DNA of 25,860 bases from positions 1 through 25,860 of the forward strand of contig JAWGHR010000016.1 in NCBI GenBank assembly GCA_032560695.1. Direction: 5' to 3'. Under the pieces are notes generated by a model. It did not search any database. It was not told where the DNA came from and saw nothing but the letters and a program-made list of their open reading frames with translations. Position 1 is the first letter of the stretch, and every line of letters begins with the position of its first letter. A program made the position numbers and the translations under genes. Source of the DNA: Peptoniphilus_A harei_B. GTDB taxonomy: Bacteria; Bacillota; Clostridia; Tissierellales; Peptoniphilaceae. Positions 1-6,693 of the stretch are shown piece by piece.

Positions 1-81
1 AGTTCCCGAGTTGGCCAAAGGGGACGGACTGTAAATCCGTTAGTTTAACTTTCAGTGGTTCAAATCCACTCTCCTCCACCA
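1..81 (+). tRNA. tRNA-Tyr (anticodon GTA), 5' end cut by window
   Basis: The anticodon stem CGGA/TCCG encloses the loop CTGTAAA, which gives anticodon GUA. A long variable arm follows, as expected for a class II tRNA such as bacterial tRNA-Tyr. The 3' acceptor strand CTCCTCC (71-77) is followed by A and an encoded CCA (79-81). About five bases of the 5' acceptor strand lie outside the window. It heads a tRNA cluster. Confidence 0.93.
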
Positions 82-107
82 AAAATTTTATATAAGATAA
101 TTATTAT

Positions 108-182
108 GCGGATGTGGCTCAGTGGTAGAGCATCGCCTTGCCAAGGCGAGGGTCGCGAGTTCGAATCTCGTCATCCGCTCCA
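108..182 (+). tRNA. tRNA-Gly (anticodon GCC)
   Basis: The acceptor stem GCGGATG/CATCCGC closes the cloverleaf. The anticodon stem TCGCC/GGCGA encloses the loop TTGCCAA, giving GCC. The T-loop TTCGAAT is canonical and CCA is encoded at 180-182. It sits 26 bases after tRNA-Tyr and 10 bases before tRNA-Arg, so co-transcription is likely. Confidence 0.96.
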
Positions 183-192
183 TTTTTTTTAT

Positions 193-269
193 GTATCCTT
201 AGCTCAGCTGGATAGAGCGTCTGGCTACGGACCAGAAGGCCGGGGGTTCGAATCCTCTAGGATACGCCA
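193..269 (+). tRNA. tRNA-Arg (anticodon ACG)
   Basis: The acceptor stem GTATCCT/AGGATAC is followed by discriminator G and an encoded CCA (267-269). The anticodon stem TCTGG/CCAGA holds the loop CTACGGA, giving ACG; position 34 is presumably deaminated to inosine by TadA, as is general for this isoacceptor. It is the last tRNA before a terminator hairpin. Confidence 0.96.
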
Positions 270-273
270 CAAA

Positions 274-304
274 AACTTGTAATTTTTATTACAAGCTTTT
301 TTTT
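274..304 (+). terminator. Intrinsic terminator after tRNA-Arg
   Basis: The arms CTTGTAAT (276-283) and ATTACAAG (288-295) form a perfect 8-bp stem with a TTTT loop, followed by C and a run of eight T (297-304). This would end the Tyr-Gly-Arg tRNA transcript. Oddly, tRNA-Leu starts only six bases after the T run. Confidence 0.85.
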
Positions 305-310
305 GCCCAT

Positions 311-397
311 GCAGGAGTGCTGGAATCGGCAGACAGGCATGTTTGAGGGGCATGTGCGAGAAATCGCGTGAGGGTTCAAGTCCCTCTTTCTGCACCA
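311..397 (+). tRNA. tRNA-Leu (anticodon GAG)
   Basis: The acceptor stem GCAGGAG/TTTCTGC includes G-T pairs near its base. The anticodon stem CATGT/GCATG encloses the loop TTGAGGG, giving GAG. A long variable arm (around GCGAGAAATCGC) marks a class II tRNA, and CCA is encoded at 395-397. It lies beyond a strong terminator with no obvious promoter in the gap. Its 3' end is directly followed by repeat-rich DNA and a broken integrase, so it is the likely attachment site of a former mobile element. Confidence 0.94.
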
Positions 398-580
398 GAA
401 AAACTGTATTTATCCGTGTTAAACTGTATTTTACTAGGAATAGCTTAAAATAGAGGTTTGACACGGATATTTCTTTATCCATTTTCTTTGAAAAAACTGT
501 ATTTTACTATAAAAAACTATATTTTACTGCGTTTTCCTAAAATTTTTACACCACTTTTTACACCGAAAATTAGGTTAATT
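398..580. repeat. Cluster of direct and inverted repeats next to tRNA-Leu (att-arm-like)
   Basis: The 15-mer AAACTGTATTTTACT occurs at 421-435 and 494-508. A one-mismatch copy lies at 514-528, and a partial copy matching its first ten bases at 401-410. The copies form two pairs, each offset by 20 bp. An inverted repeat TATCCGTGT (411-419)/ACACGGATA (461-469) overlaps the first pair, and a direct repeat TTTTTACACC occurs at 543-552 and 555-564. The region lies between the tRNA 3' end and the integrase remnant, where tyrosine integrases have their core- and arm-type binding sites. That function is inference from position and spacing. No intact gene is seen here. Confidence 0.6.
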
Positions 581-997
581 TTACAAAGAAAAAACATTGT
601 TATTTGTAATAACATCTATTGCTTTTTGCTTTTGTAAATCTGATATATGAGTATAGACATTCATAGTTGTAGAGTAGTCACTGTGACCTGCTAATACCTG
701 TGCTATTTTAGGTTGGATATTATTTTCAGCAAGTCTAGTTATATAGGTATGTCTTAAAGCGTGGAAGATTTTATACTCTGTGCAATTCTTTTGAACATGT
801 TCTTAATTTTATTGTTGGTCTTTAAACTTTTATAATATCAATAAGTTTCACTAGGGAACATCAAATCGTTAGGATTGAAATTATATCCACTTTTTAATCT
901 CGATTTGTATAATCTTGCAATATTATCTTTGAGAATCTTTACTAATTGAATTGATAAAGGAATTCTTCTGCGAATACTTTTTAAAATAATTTTTCAT
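581..997 (-). pseudogene. Tyrosine integrase (phage/ICE type), truncated and frameshifted
   Basis: The reverse strand encodes the C-terminal half of a tyrosine recombinase once frames are joined. A segment starting LKSIRRIPLS (near 975) runs to an in-frame TGA at 838-840 and continues through KIKNMFKRI. A frameshift near 785 then leads to FHALRHTYITRL, with the box II HxLRH signature, followed by GHSDYSTTMNVYTH, which holds the GH motif and the tyrosine nucleophile. It ends at a TAA (581-583). The region with the first catalytic arginine is missing. At 995-997 a start codon with a good Shine-Dalgarno (GGAGG at 1003-1007) directly follows the upstream lipoprotein gene but reads in another frame, so an internal deletion probably joined the int start to its middle. 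It is not expected to be functional. Confidence 0.85.
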
Positions 998-1012
998 AAA
1001 TTCCTCCAACTA

Positions 1013-2209
1013 TTAATCAATAACTTCTAAATCTCTTTCGCTTACCCACCATTCTTTATCGGGATCTGTCTTTATCCACCATCTTTCTTCATAAAAGATA
1101 TAGTCATAAACGGTTATTATATCGTCTTTTATCCAGTAGCCTACTACTTTGGCTACTAAAGAAGGTTCTTCTCTATTGTAAGCTTTTTCAATAGTAACCA
1201 TAAGTTGTTGTCCTTTAACATATGGTGATACCTGACTAGAGTTATATTTATCTTTTTTTTCCATTTCTTTAAGTTCTTTCTCACTAGGAACATATTCCAT
1301 AGGTTCACCATGAGCATCTTGATTTGAATCTTTTCGTTCAGATTCAGGTAAGTCATAACCTGTTACACTTTTAAAAATTGCATTTTCATCTCCACTCTTT
1401 AAAGCTTCTTCAAAACTAACATTATTGTTAGAGTATTTTTCTAAATCAATACCTTCTAGTTCATATTCATCTTCCCCAATTAATCTATTTCCTTGAATAA
1501 AGAGAATTATCTCATCAAAGTCAAAATTGTATTGGTTTCTATAATTATCTATAGCATTGAAAGTAATGTAATCTCCTTTAGCAATTATAAAATCTTCTCC
1601 ATCAACTACAACTTTCATTTCCAATTTATTTTTATATTTATCAGAAAATTTCTGAGTTAAACTTAAAATTATGTCAGCATACATGTCTAAGGATTTAACA
1701 TAAGGGCTTTCACCAGTTCTTAAATAATTTAATAGTAACCTACAATCTTCTCGGCTAATATTTAATATGTGTGAAAAATCACGTATCAATAATAAATCGT
1801 TATCAAAATTAAATTTATAGGTCTTTACCAAATAACATATAAAATTGAATCTAGCAACAGTATCATTTAAGCCTTTGGTAGATAGCTCCCTGGCTTTTTG
1901 TTTAGATTTTTCAGTTAGGTAATAAGGATAACCAGCGCCAAATAAAAAAGGTGTATATTCTTTTAAAGGATCAAATTTAATAGCCCCAATAATACCGTTA
2001 TTTAGAGAGTATTTTAAGCTATCACTAGATTCTGAATCTGGATATAATACAACTTTATTTTCTTCTGAAATATACATAACATCATATTTAGGGAACTTCG
2101 ACTTAATAAAATCTATATCTTCGTTTGTTAATTTTGCTAAATTATCGTTTGATTTACTACAACCAACTAAAATAAAACAAAAAGTTAGAATAATTAAAAA
2201 TTTTTTCAT
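1013..2209 (-). CDS. Lipoprotein of unknown function within a decayed lysogeny module
   Basis: A 398-residue open frame. The N-terminus is a type II signal peptide: two lysines, a hydrophobic stretch and the lipobox LVGC with Cys17, so the mature protein should be lipid-anchored outside the membrane. AAAGGAG lies about eight bases before the ATG. The rest is mostly polar with no family I recognise. Roughly residues 280-325 are acidic/lysine-rich and linker-like, and the last 75 residues are rich in aromatic and beta-prone positions, which could be a small SH3-like barrel (weak guess). It lies between an integrase remnant and an ImmA-like remnant. In Firmicute temperate phages that position often holds a lipoprotein, such as the superinfection-exclusion protein Ltp of phage TP-J34. 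Exclusion or surface function is inference; no sequence similarity to Ltp is claimed. Confidence 0.8.
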   Translation of the reverse strand: MKKFLIILTFCFILVGCSKSNDNLAKLTNEDIDFIKSKFPKYDVMYISEENKVVLYPDSESSDSLKYSLNNGIIGAIKFDPLKEYTPFLFGAGYPYYLTEKSKQKARELSTKGLNDTVARFNFICYLVKTYKFNFDNDLLLIRDFSHILNISREDCRLLLNYLRTGESPYVKSLDMYADIILSLTQKFSDKYKNKLEMKVVVDGEDFIIAKGDYITFNAIDNYRNQYNFDFDEIILFIQGNRLIGEDEYELEGIDLEKYSNNNVSFEEALKSGDENAIFKSVTGYDLPESERKDSNQDAHGEPMEYVPSEKELKEMEKKDKYNSSQVSPYVKGQQLMVTIEKAYNREEPSLVAKVVGYWIKDDIITVYDYIFYEERWWIKTDPDKEWWVSERDLEVID

Positions 2210-2225
2210 ATAATCATCTCCTTTA
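2210..2225 (-). promoter_or_regulatory. Ribosome binding site of the lipoprotein gene
   Basis: On the minus strand AAAGGAG precedes the ATG at 2209 by about eight bases, which fixes this start. The DNA just upstream overlaps the end of the ImmA-like remnant and is very AT-rich. I could not assign a convincing promoter. Confidence 0.6.
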
Positions 2226-2291
2226 AAATAACCAATGTTCTTTTATTATTTAAAAATATAAATCAAGTTTACTTTATTCAACTTATAATTT

Positions 2292-2661
2292 TTAAGAAAG
2301 TTGCGTTGAAGTATATTTTTCTATATCCTCTTAATCTAATGTAATTAAAAACATGGCAACCGAAAATAAATTTGCTTCATTTTCCAAATTAGTAGCAACA
2401 ACTTAGTCTTTAAACTAGTAAAGATTTTATTTTCATCATGCTTACAAAATACATTACCTAATACATGTAATAAGGTATTATTTAACCCATTAACATCTAA
2501 GTTCTTATTGAGATAAATAATATTAATCCTAATGTTTTAAGATTATAACTTTTATTTTTGGACATATCCTTATCAATTACTTCACAGTCTATATCAGATG
2601 CTATTTTAAAAGGATTTACTGTATTAAAATTTTTATAAGGTTTATTGGCAAGCTTAATAAT
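2292..2661 (-). pseudogene. ImmA/IrrE-family metallopeptidase remnant
   Basis: No long frame survives, but three joined reverse-strand frames read like an ImmA/IrrE (formerly DUF955) protein. The first part has NPFKIASDIDCEVIDKDM and NLKTLG. After a frameshift near 2520 come INIIYLNKNL and NNTLLHVLGNVFCKHDENK. After another near 2395 come NLENEANLFSVAMFL and finally EDIEKYTSTQLS. The HVLGN at 2453-2467 sits where the zinc motif HExxH belongs, with both the catalytic Glu and the second His lost. The ENEAN stretch matches the third-ligand helix. Stops at 2331-2333 and 2292-2294 break the tail. In prophages and ICEs, ImmA lies beside the cI/ImmR repressor and cleaves it; no repressor is left here. 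Confidence 0.75.
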
Positions 2662-3642
2662 CTATTCTTTCTTTTGCTTCTTTAACTCCAATTGTAAACC
2701 TAATATATTTTTACACAAGTCCTTTTGGTTTTCAAAGATATGGTCTTTGTAATACAAGATTAGAATTTTTGAAGGGCTTTTAAGTTTACTTTTATTGTCT
2801 AAGTCTAATGGGAAGTCCTTTTTTAATATGAAGTAGCACTTATTCTTTTCATTGTATAGACCGTCTTCTGTATTTATTTTTATAACAAAATCTTTTTTAT
2901 ATTCTTTTAGATCCAAAAATGAAACTTTTTCTTTCAAATTATTAAAAATTTCAAGGCTGTATAGTCCTCGTGATGCAAAGTAGTCTTCTGGATAATTAGT
3001 ATTTCCTCGCAAGGATATGGTGTTTCCCAATAATTCAAAATCTTCTAATGTAAAGTCACTGTCTGATACTTTAAAACTAAGCTTTGATTTTAAAATTTTT
3101 CTAATAGACACATCTAATAAAATTAAATTATTAAGGCTTTCTAAAGAGTAGTCTAAGATTTTATCCATTGATGTCTTGTTACCTTCTATAAACTTTTTGA
3201 AAAGTGATTTTATTTTTATACCCTGGTATTCTTTTTCTTTTGATAAGTTAGAAGTTCCTACAAAATTTTCTAAAAGAACTTTGTTTGAATGTGATGGAAG
3301 ATTAAAAATAAAGTTGTAAGCTTTTGTCGTCTCCTGTAAGTCAATAAAGTTAAAGGAAAAATCTTTTGAGAAATACATTTGACTTTTGGTCTTTAAAAAA
3401 CCAGAGTCAAAGGACTTGCCTGCATAAGTTACGAAGACTTTTCCGTCAATAAGTGGAAGGACTTCTTCCAACAAAAATCTCTCCTCTTTAAAACTTTCTA
3501 CATAATAAATTTTTATATTATTAGAGTCCTTCTCTGCGAGACCAATGGATATAATTGAGTCCAAGTCTTTTGAGAGTCCTGAAGTTTCTATTTTTAAATA
3601 ATTTCTCTTTGGTGGAGAAATTTCTCTTTCTAAAATTTTCAC
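2662..3642 (-). CDS. YprB-like RNase H-fold (DEDD exonuclease-type) protein, probably catalytically degenerate
   Basis: 326 residues starting at GTG (3640-3642) with GGTGAT just upstream. Residues about 12-180 resemble the YprB-type ribonuclease H-like domain: YLKIETSGL (15-23) matches the usual YLDIETTGL, VTYAGKSFD (71-79) matches motif II, FIDL (99-102) matches the inner Asp, and YSLESLNNLILL (165-176) lies where NREDVLSL is usual. The first Asp is Lys17 and the last Asp is Ser169, so two metal ligands appear lost while Glu19, Asp79 and Asp101 remain. The C-terminal half (180-326) is lysine-rich and unrecognised. B. subtilis YprB is a predicted exonuclease. Here a nucleic-acid-binding but inactive role is plausible. 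It is divergent from the desulfurase gene and its stop abuts the ImmA remnant. Confidence 0.65.
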   Translation of the reverse strand: MKILEREISPPKRNYLKIETSGLSKDLDSIISIGLAEKDSNNIKIYYVESFKEERFLLEEVLPLIDGKVFVTYAGKSFDSGFLKTKSQMYFSKDFSFNFIDLQETTKAYNFIFNLPSHSNKVLLENFVGTSNLSKEKEYQGIKIKSLFKKFIEGNKTSMDKILDYSLESLNNLILLDVSIRKILKSKLSFKVSDSDFTLEDFELLGNTISLRGNTNYPEDYFASRGLYSLEIFNNLKEKVSFLDLKEYKKDFVIKINTEDGLYNEKNKCYFILKKDFPLDLDNKSKLKSPSKILILYYKDHIFENQKDLCKNILGLQLELKKQKKE

Positions 3643-3735
3643 ATTATCACCATCTTAAGTATAACATTAAAAACTTTTATTCTTATAAAAATTCTCATTA
3701 AATAGGCTCAAGGTTAGAAATCAAGAAGCAAGTCG

Positions 3736-3744
3736 TGTTATAAT
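3736..3744 (+). promoter_or_regulatory. Extended -10 promoter of the desulfurase-thiI operon
   Basis: TGTTATAAT (TG at 3736-3737, TATAAT at 3739-3744) is a perfect extended -10 box. A -35 match 17 bases upstream is poor, as is common for extended -10 promoters. Transcription would start near 3751, about 36 bases before the ATG at 3787. Confidence 0.6.
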
Positions 3745-3786
3745 ATAAAATTAGTAGAAAGATAAGAATAGATAGAAGGATGTTAT

Positions 3787-4932
3787 ATGATATATTTAGA
3801 TAATTGTGCAACTACAAAACCAGATAAAGAAGTTGTTGAAGTAATGATGAAGGCTCTCACTGATGACTTTGCCAATCCATCCTCACTCCACAGCTTTGGT
3901 CACAAGGTAGAAAAGGAAATAGATGTCGCAAGGAAGAATGCAGCAAACCTTATTGGAGCTCAGGCTGAAGAAATTTATTTCACTTCTGGAGGGACTGAAA
4001 GCAACAACATCGCCGTTCACGGTGCAATAGAAAAGAACAAGAGAAGGGGCAAGAAGATAATAACTTCTGCCATTGAACACGCATCTATTGACGATCAATT
4101 TAAACATTACAAGGAAAAAGGTTATGATGTTGTCTACCTTGATGTAGATGAATCAGGAGCCGTTGATTTAGAGAAATTTAAGGAAGTCATGGATGAGGAT
4201 ACAATCCTAGTATCTCTTATCTATGTTCACAATGAACTAGGAACTGTTAATAGGGTTAAGGAAATTTTTGAGATAGCCAAGTCTATTAACAAGGAGGTCT
4301 TTTGTCACGTGGATGGAGTCCAAGCTGTTGGAAAAATTCCTGTCGATGTTAAGGACATAGGCTGTCATACTTTTTCTTTCTCATCTCACAAAATTTATGG
4401 ACCAAAGGGGATGGGAGCCCTTTATAAAAGAAAAGACGTAAAGATAAATAGTCTTGTAATTGGTGGAGGACAAGAAAAGGGCCTTAGGTCAGGAACTGAA
4501 AATGTGCCAGGAATCCTTGGATTTGGCAAGGCTTGTGAACTTACAAAGAGAGACTTAGACAAGAGACTTGCTCACGCAAAAGAAATTAAAGAATATTTAC
4601 TTAAGAAGTTAGAAGAAAATCTGGAAGACTATAAGATCAACACTCCAGAATATTCCACAGACTTTATTGTTTCTCTCTCTATATTAGATATTAGGGCAGA
4701 AGTCCTTCTTCACTACCTAGAAGGAGATGAAATTTATATTTCCACTGCATCTGCTTGCACATCTAATGGAACTCACAAGTCCACAACTCTTGAGCAAATT
4801 GGACTTTCTGACAAGTATGCTGAAGGAACTATAAGAATTTGTACTTCCAAGGATACGACAAGGGAAGATATAGATATTTTTGTAGAAAAATTAATAAAAT
4901 ATGTTGATGAAATAAGAAAAATAATGAGATAG
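3787..4932 (+). CDS. Cysteine desulfurase (NifS/IscS family), ThiI partner
   Basis: A PLP-dependent class V aminotransferase-fold enzyme of 381 residues that turns cysteine into alanine plus an enzyme-bound persulfide. The N-terminal YLDNCATTK, the glycine loop TSGGTESNN, the cofactor lysine in SSHKIYGPKG (Lys202) and the active cysteine in SACTSNG (Cys324) are all present. Length is normal. thiI starts eight bases after its stop, the arrangement of B. subtilis nifZ-thiI, so its main job is probably to feed sulfur to ThiI for s4U8 in tRNA. No iscU-like scaffold gene is adjacent, which argues against a dedicated iron-sulfur role. The start has a GAAGGA site upstream. Confidence 0.93.
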   Translation: MIYLDNCATTKPDKEVVEVMMKALTDDFANPSSLHSFGHKVEKEIDVARKNAANLIGAQAEEIYFTSGGTESNNIAVHGAIEKNKRRGKKIITSAIEHASIDDQFKHYKEKGYDVVYLDVDESGAVDLEKFKEVMDEDTILVSLIYVHNELGTVNRVKEIFEIAKSINKEVFCHVDGVQAVGKIPVDVKDIGCHTFSFSSHKIYGPKGMGALYKRKDVKINSLVIGGGQEKGLRSGTENVPGILGFGKACELTKRDLDKRLAHAKEIKEYLLKKLEENLEDYKINTPEYSTDFIVSLSILDIRAEVLLHYLEGDEIYISTASACTSNGTHKSTTLEQIGLSDKYAEGTIRICTSKDTTREDIDIFVEKLIKYVDEIRKIMR

Positions 4933-4940
4933 GTGATTGA

Positions 4941-6122
4941 ATGAAAAAAGTTATGGCCCTTTCACTTGGGGAAGTCATCCTCAAAGGGAAAAACAGACAC
5001 AGATTTATAGAGAAGCTAATTAAATCTGTTAAGAGAAATCTTAGGAATCTCGACCATGGAAGAATTTACCACAACATGGGTAAAATCTATGTGGAAGTAA
5101 CAGGCGACAACGAAGAAAAATTAATAAATAGATTAAAACACGTTTTTGGTATTGTTTACATTGCACCGACTTATGAAGTGGAAACAAATTGGGAGACAAT
5201 TGAAGAAGCAGTTATAAAAATTGTAGATGAAACTTTAAAAGACCATCCAGAATACAAAACTTTTAAGGTTAAGACAAACAGAGGAGACAAAAAGTTCCCA
5301 CTTAATTCAATGGAAATTTCTGCAAAAATTGGTGGAATGGTATTAAAGAACTTTGACATCAAGGTTGATGTTCATGATCCGGATTTTTTTGTTTACTGCG
5401 ATTTGAAAAAGGATACCTATATTTATGTAGATAAGATTAAAGCACATGGCGGACTTCCAACAGGAACAAATGGCAGGGGACTTCTTCTCTTATCAGGTGG
5501 AATCGACTCTCCAGTTGCAGGATTTTTAATGGCAAAAAGAGGAGTCCTTGTGGATTGCCTTCACTTCCATTCCTATCCTTTCACATCTGAAAGGGCAGAA
5601 GAAAAGGTTAAAAAACTTGCAGAAGATATTTCAAACTTCTCAGGAGACTTGACTTTTTATTCAGTAAATATCTTGGATATTCAAAAGGAAATAAATATAA
5701 ACTGTCCTGAAGACGAAATGACTATTATATCTAGAAGGTTTATGATGAGAGTTGCAGATAAGATTGCGAGAGACAATGGTTATGACTGCATAATCACAGG
5801 TGAAAACTTGGGACAAGTTGCATCACAAACTATTGATGGACTCAAGGTAACTGACGCTATTACAGATAAGATTGTCTTTAGACCTCTTATTGGGATGGAC
5901 AAGGTAAATATAATTGACATTGCCAAGGACATCGATACTTATGAGACATCAATTCTTCCTTATGAAGATTGCTGTACAGTATTCTTGCCAAAACATCCAC
6001 TTTTGACACCAAGCATTGAGGGAATAGAAAAGTCTGAAGAGCCACTTGACTGTGACAAGCTTGTTGAAGAAGCCATATGCAAAATGAAAATTGAAAAAAT
6101 AGGAGGAAGCGATGAAGAGTAA
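4941..6122 (+). CDS. thiI: tRNA 4-thiouridine synthase ThiI (no rhodanese domain)
   Basis: 393 residues. An N-terminal ferredoxin-like region and THUMP domain (about residues 1-165) bind tRNA. The PP-loop ATP pyrophosphatase follows with SGGIDS (185-190), which activates U8 by adenylation. TGENLGQVASQT is a typical ThiI motif in the catalytic domain, and DCCTVFLPKHP marks its end. The rhodanese tail found in E. coli is absent, as in B. subtilis, so persulfide must come straight from the desulfurase encoded just upstream. The gene has AGGTGA before its ATG, and its last bases overlap lemA by 11 nt. Confidence 0.96.
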   Translation: MKKVMALSLGEVILKGKNRHRFIEKLIKSVKRNLRNLDHGRIYHNMGKIYVEVTGDNEEKLINRLKHVFGIVYIAPTYEVETNWETIEEAVIKIVDETLKDHPEYKTFKVKTNRGDKKFPLNSMEISAKIGGMVLKNFDIKVDVHDPDFFVYCDLKKDTYIYVDKIKAHGGLPTGTNGRGLLLLSGGIDSPVAGFLMAKRGVLVDCLHFHSYPFTSERAEEKVKKLAEDISNFSGDLTFYSVNILDIQKEININCPEDEMTIISRRFMMRVADKIARDNGYDCIITGENLGQVASQTIDGLKVTDAITDKIVFRPLIGMDKVNIIDIAKDIDTYETSILPYEDCCTVFLPKHPLLTPSIEGIEKSEEPLDCDKLVEEAICKMKIEKIGGSDEE

Positions 6123-6684
6123 AAATAAGGGTGCTGTAGGAATAGTTGCCATTATAGCCATAGTTGTTGTAATTGCAATTTTCTTCGGTGGCCAATGGAA
6201 CAATCTAGTTAAGCTAGATGAAGATGTAAATGGTGCTTGGGCACAAGTACAAAACCAAGTAAAAAGACGTGCTGACTTAATTCCAAACATTGTAGAAACT
6301 GTTAAGGGTTACGCAGGTCACGAAAAGGAAACTTTCACAGAAATTACTAAGGCTCGTGCAGGTGTTACTGAAGCATCTACACCTAAGGAACTTGCTGAAG
6401 CCAACGACAACTTGACAGAAGCTATTAGTAGGCTTAATGTTGTTGTGGAAAATTATCCAGAATTAAAGGCAAACCAAAACTTCTTAGACCTACAAGCACA
6501 ACTTGAAGGAACTGAAAATAGGATTGCCACAGAAAGAATGAGATATAACGACACAGTTAAGCTTTACAATCAAAAGGTTAGAAGGTTCCCGACAAATATA
6601 ATTGCAAAAATTCTAGGTTTTGGACCAAGAGATTATTTTGAAGTTTCAGAAAAGGACAATCAAGTACCAGAAGTTAAGTTTTAG
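6112..6684 (+). CDS. LemA family membrane protein
   Basis: 190 residues. One N-terminal membrane helix (about 8-26, rich in Ile/Val/Ala) is followed by the typical LemA domain: WNNLVKLDEDVNGAWAQVQNQ, RRADLIPNIVETVKGYAGHEK, then a long helical segment ending in RRFPTNIIAKILGFGPRDYF. Length is normal for the family. The molecular function of LemA proteins is not well settled. The start overlaps the end of thiI by 11 nt with AGGAGG inside thiI, so translation is probably coupled. It is directly followed by a TPM-domain gene, a common lemA partner. Confidence 0.93.
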   Translation: MKSKNKGAVGIVAIIAIVVVIAIFFGGQWNNLVKLDEDVNGAWAQVQNQVKRRADLIPNIVETVKGYAGHEKETFTEITKARAGVTEASTPKELAEANDNLTEAISRLNVVVENYPELKANQNFLDLQAQLEGTENRIATERMRYNDTVKLYNQKVRRFPTNIIAKILGFGPRDYFEVSEKDNQVPEVKF

Positions 6685-6693
6685 GTGATAGCT

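Noticed and set aside
55..282. 75-codon forward frame across three tRNA genes
   Set aside because: Made entirely of tRNA sequence.
225..482. 85-codon reverse frame across tRNA-Arg and tRNA-Leu
   Set aside because: It reads antisense through two tRNA genes and gives the familiar spurious tRNA-derived peptide; no ribosome site.
2280..3660. Right-hand attachment site of the decayed element
   Set aside because: I searched for a second copy of the tRNA-Leu 3' end by eye and found none, so no boundary is claimed.
3658..3666. Extended -10 (TGTTATACT, minus strand) for the YprB-like gene
   Set aside because: It would leave a leader of only about nine bases, overlapping the ribosome site; too uncertain to list as a feature.
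5887..6290. Two overlapping reverse frames of 102 and 113 codons opposite thiI and lemA
   Set aside because: Antisense to strongly conserved genes, with no ribosome site and no plausible protein features.
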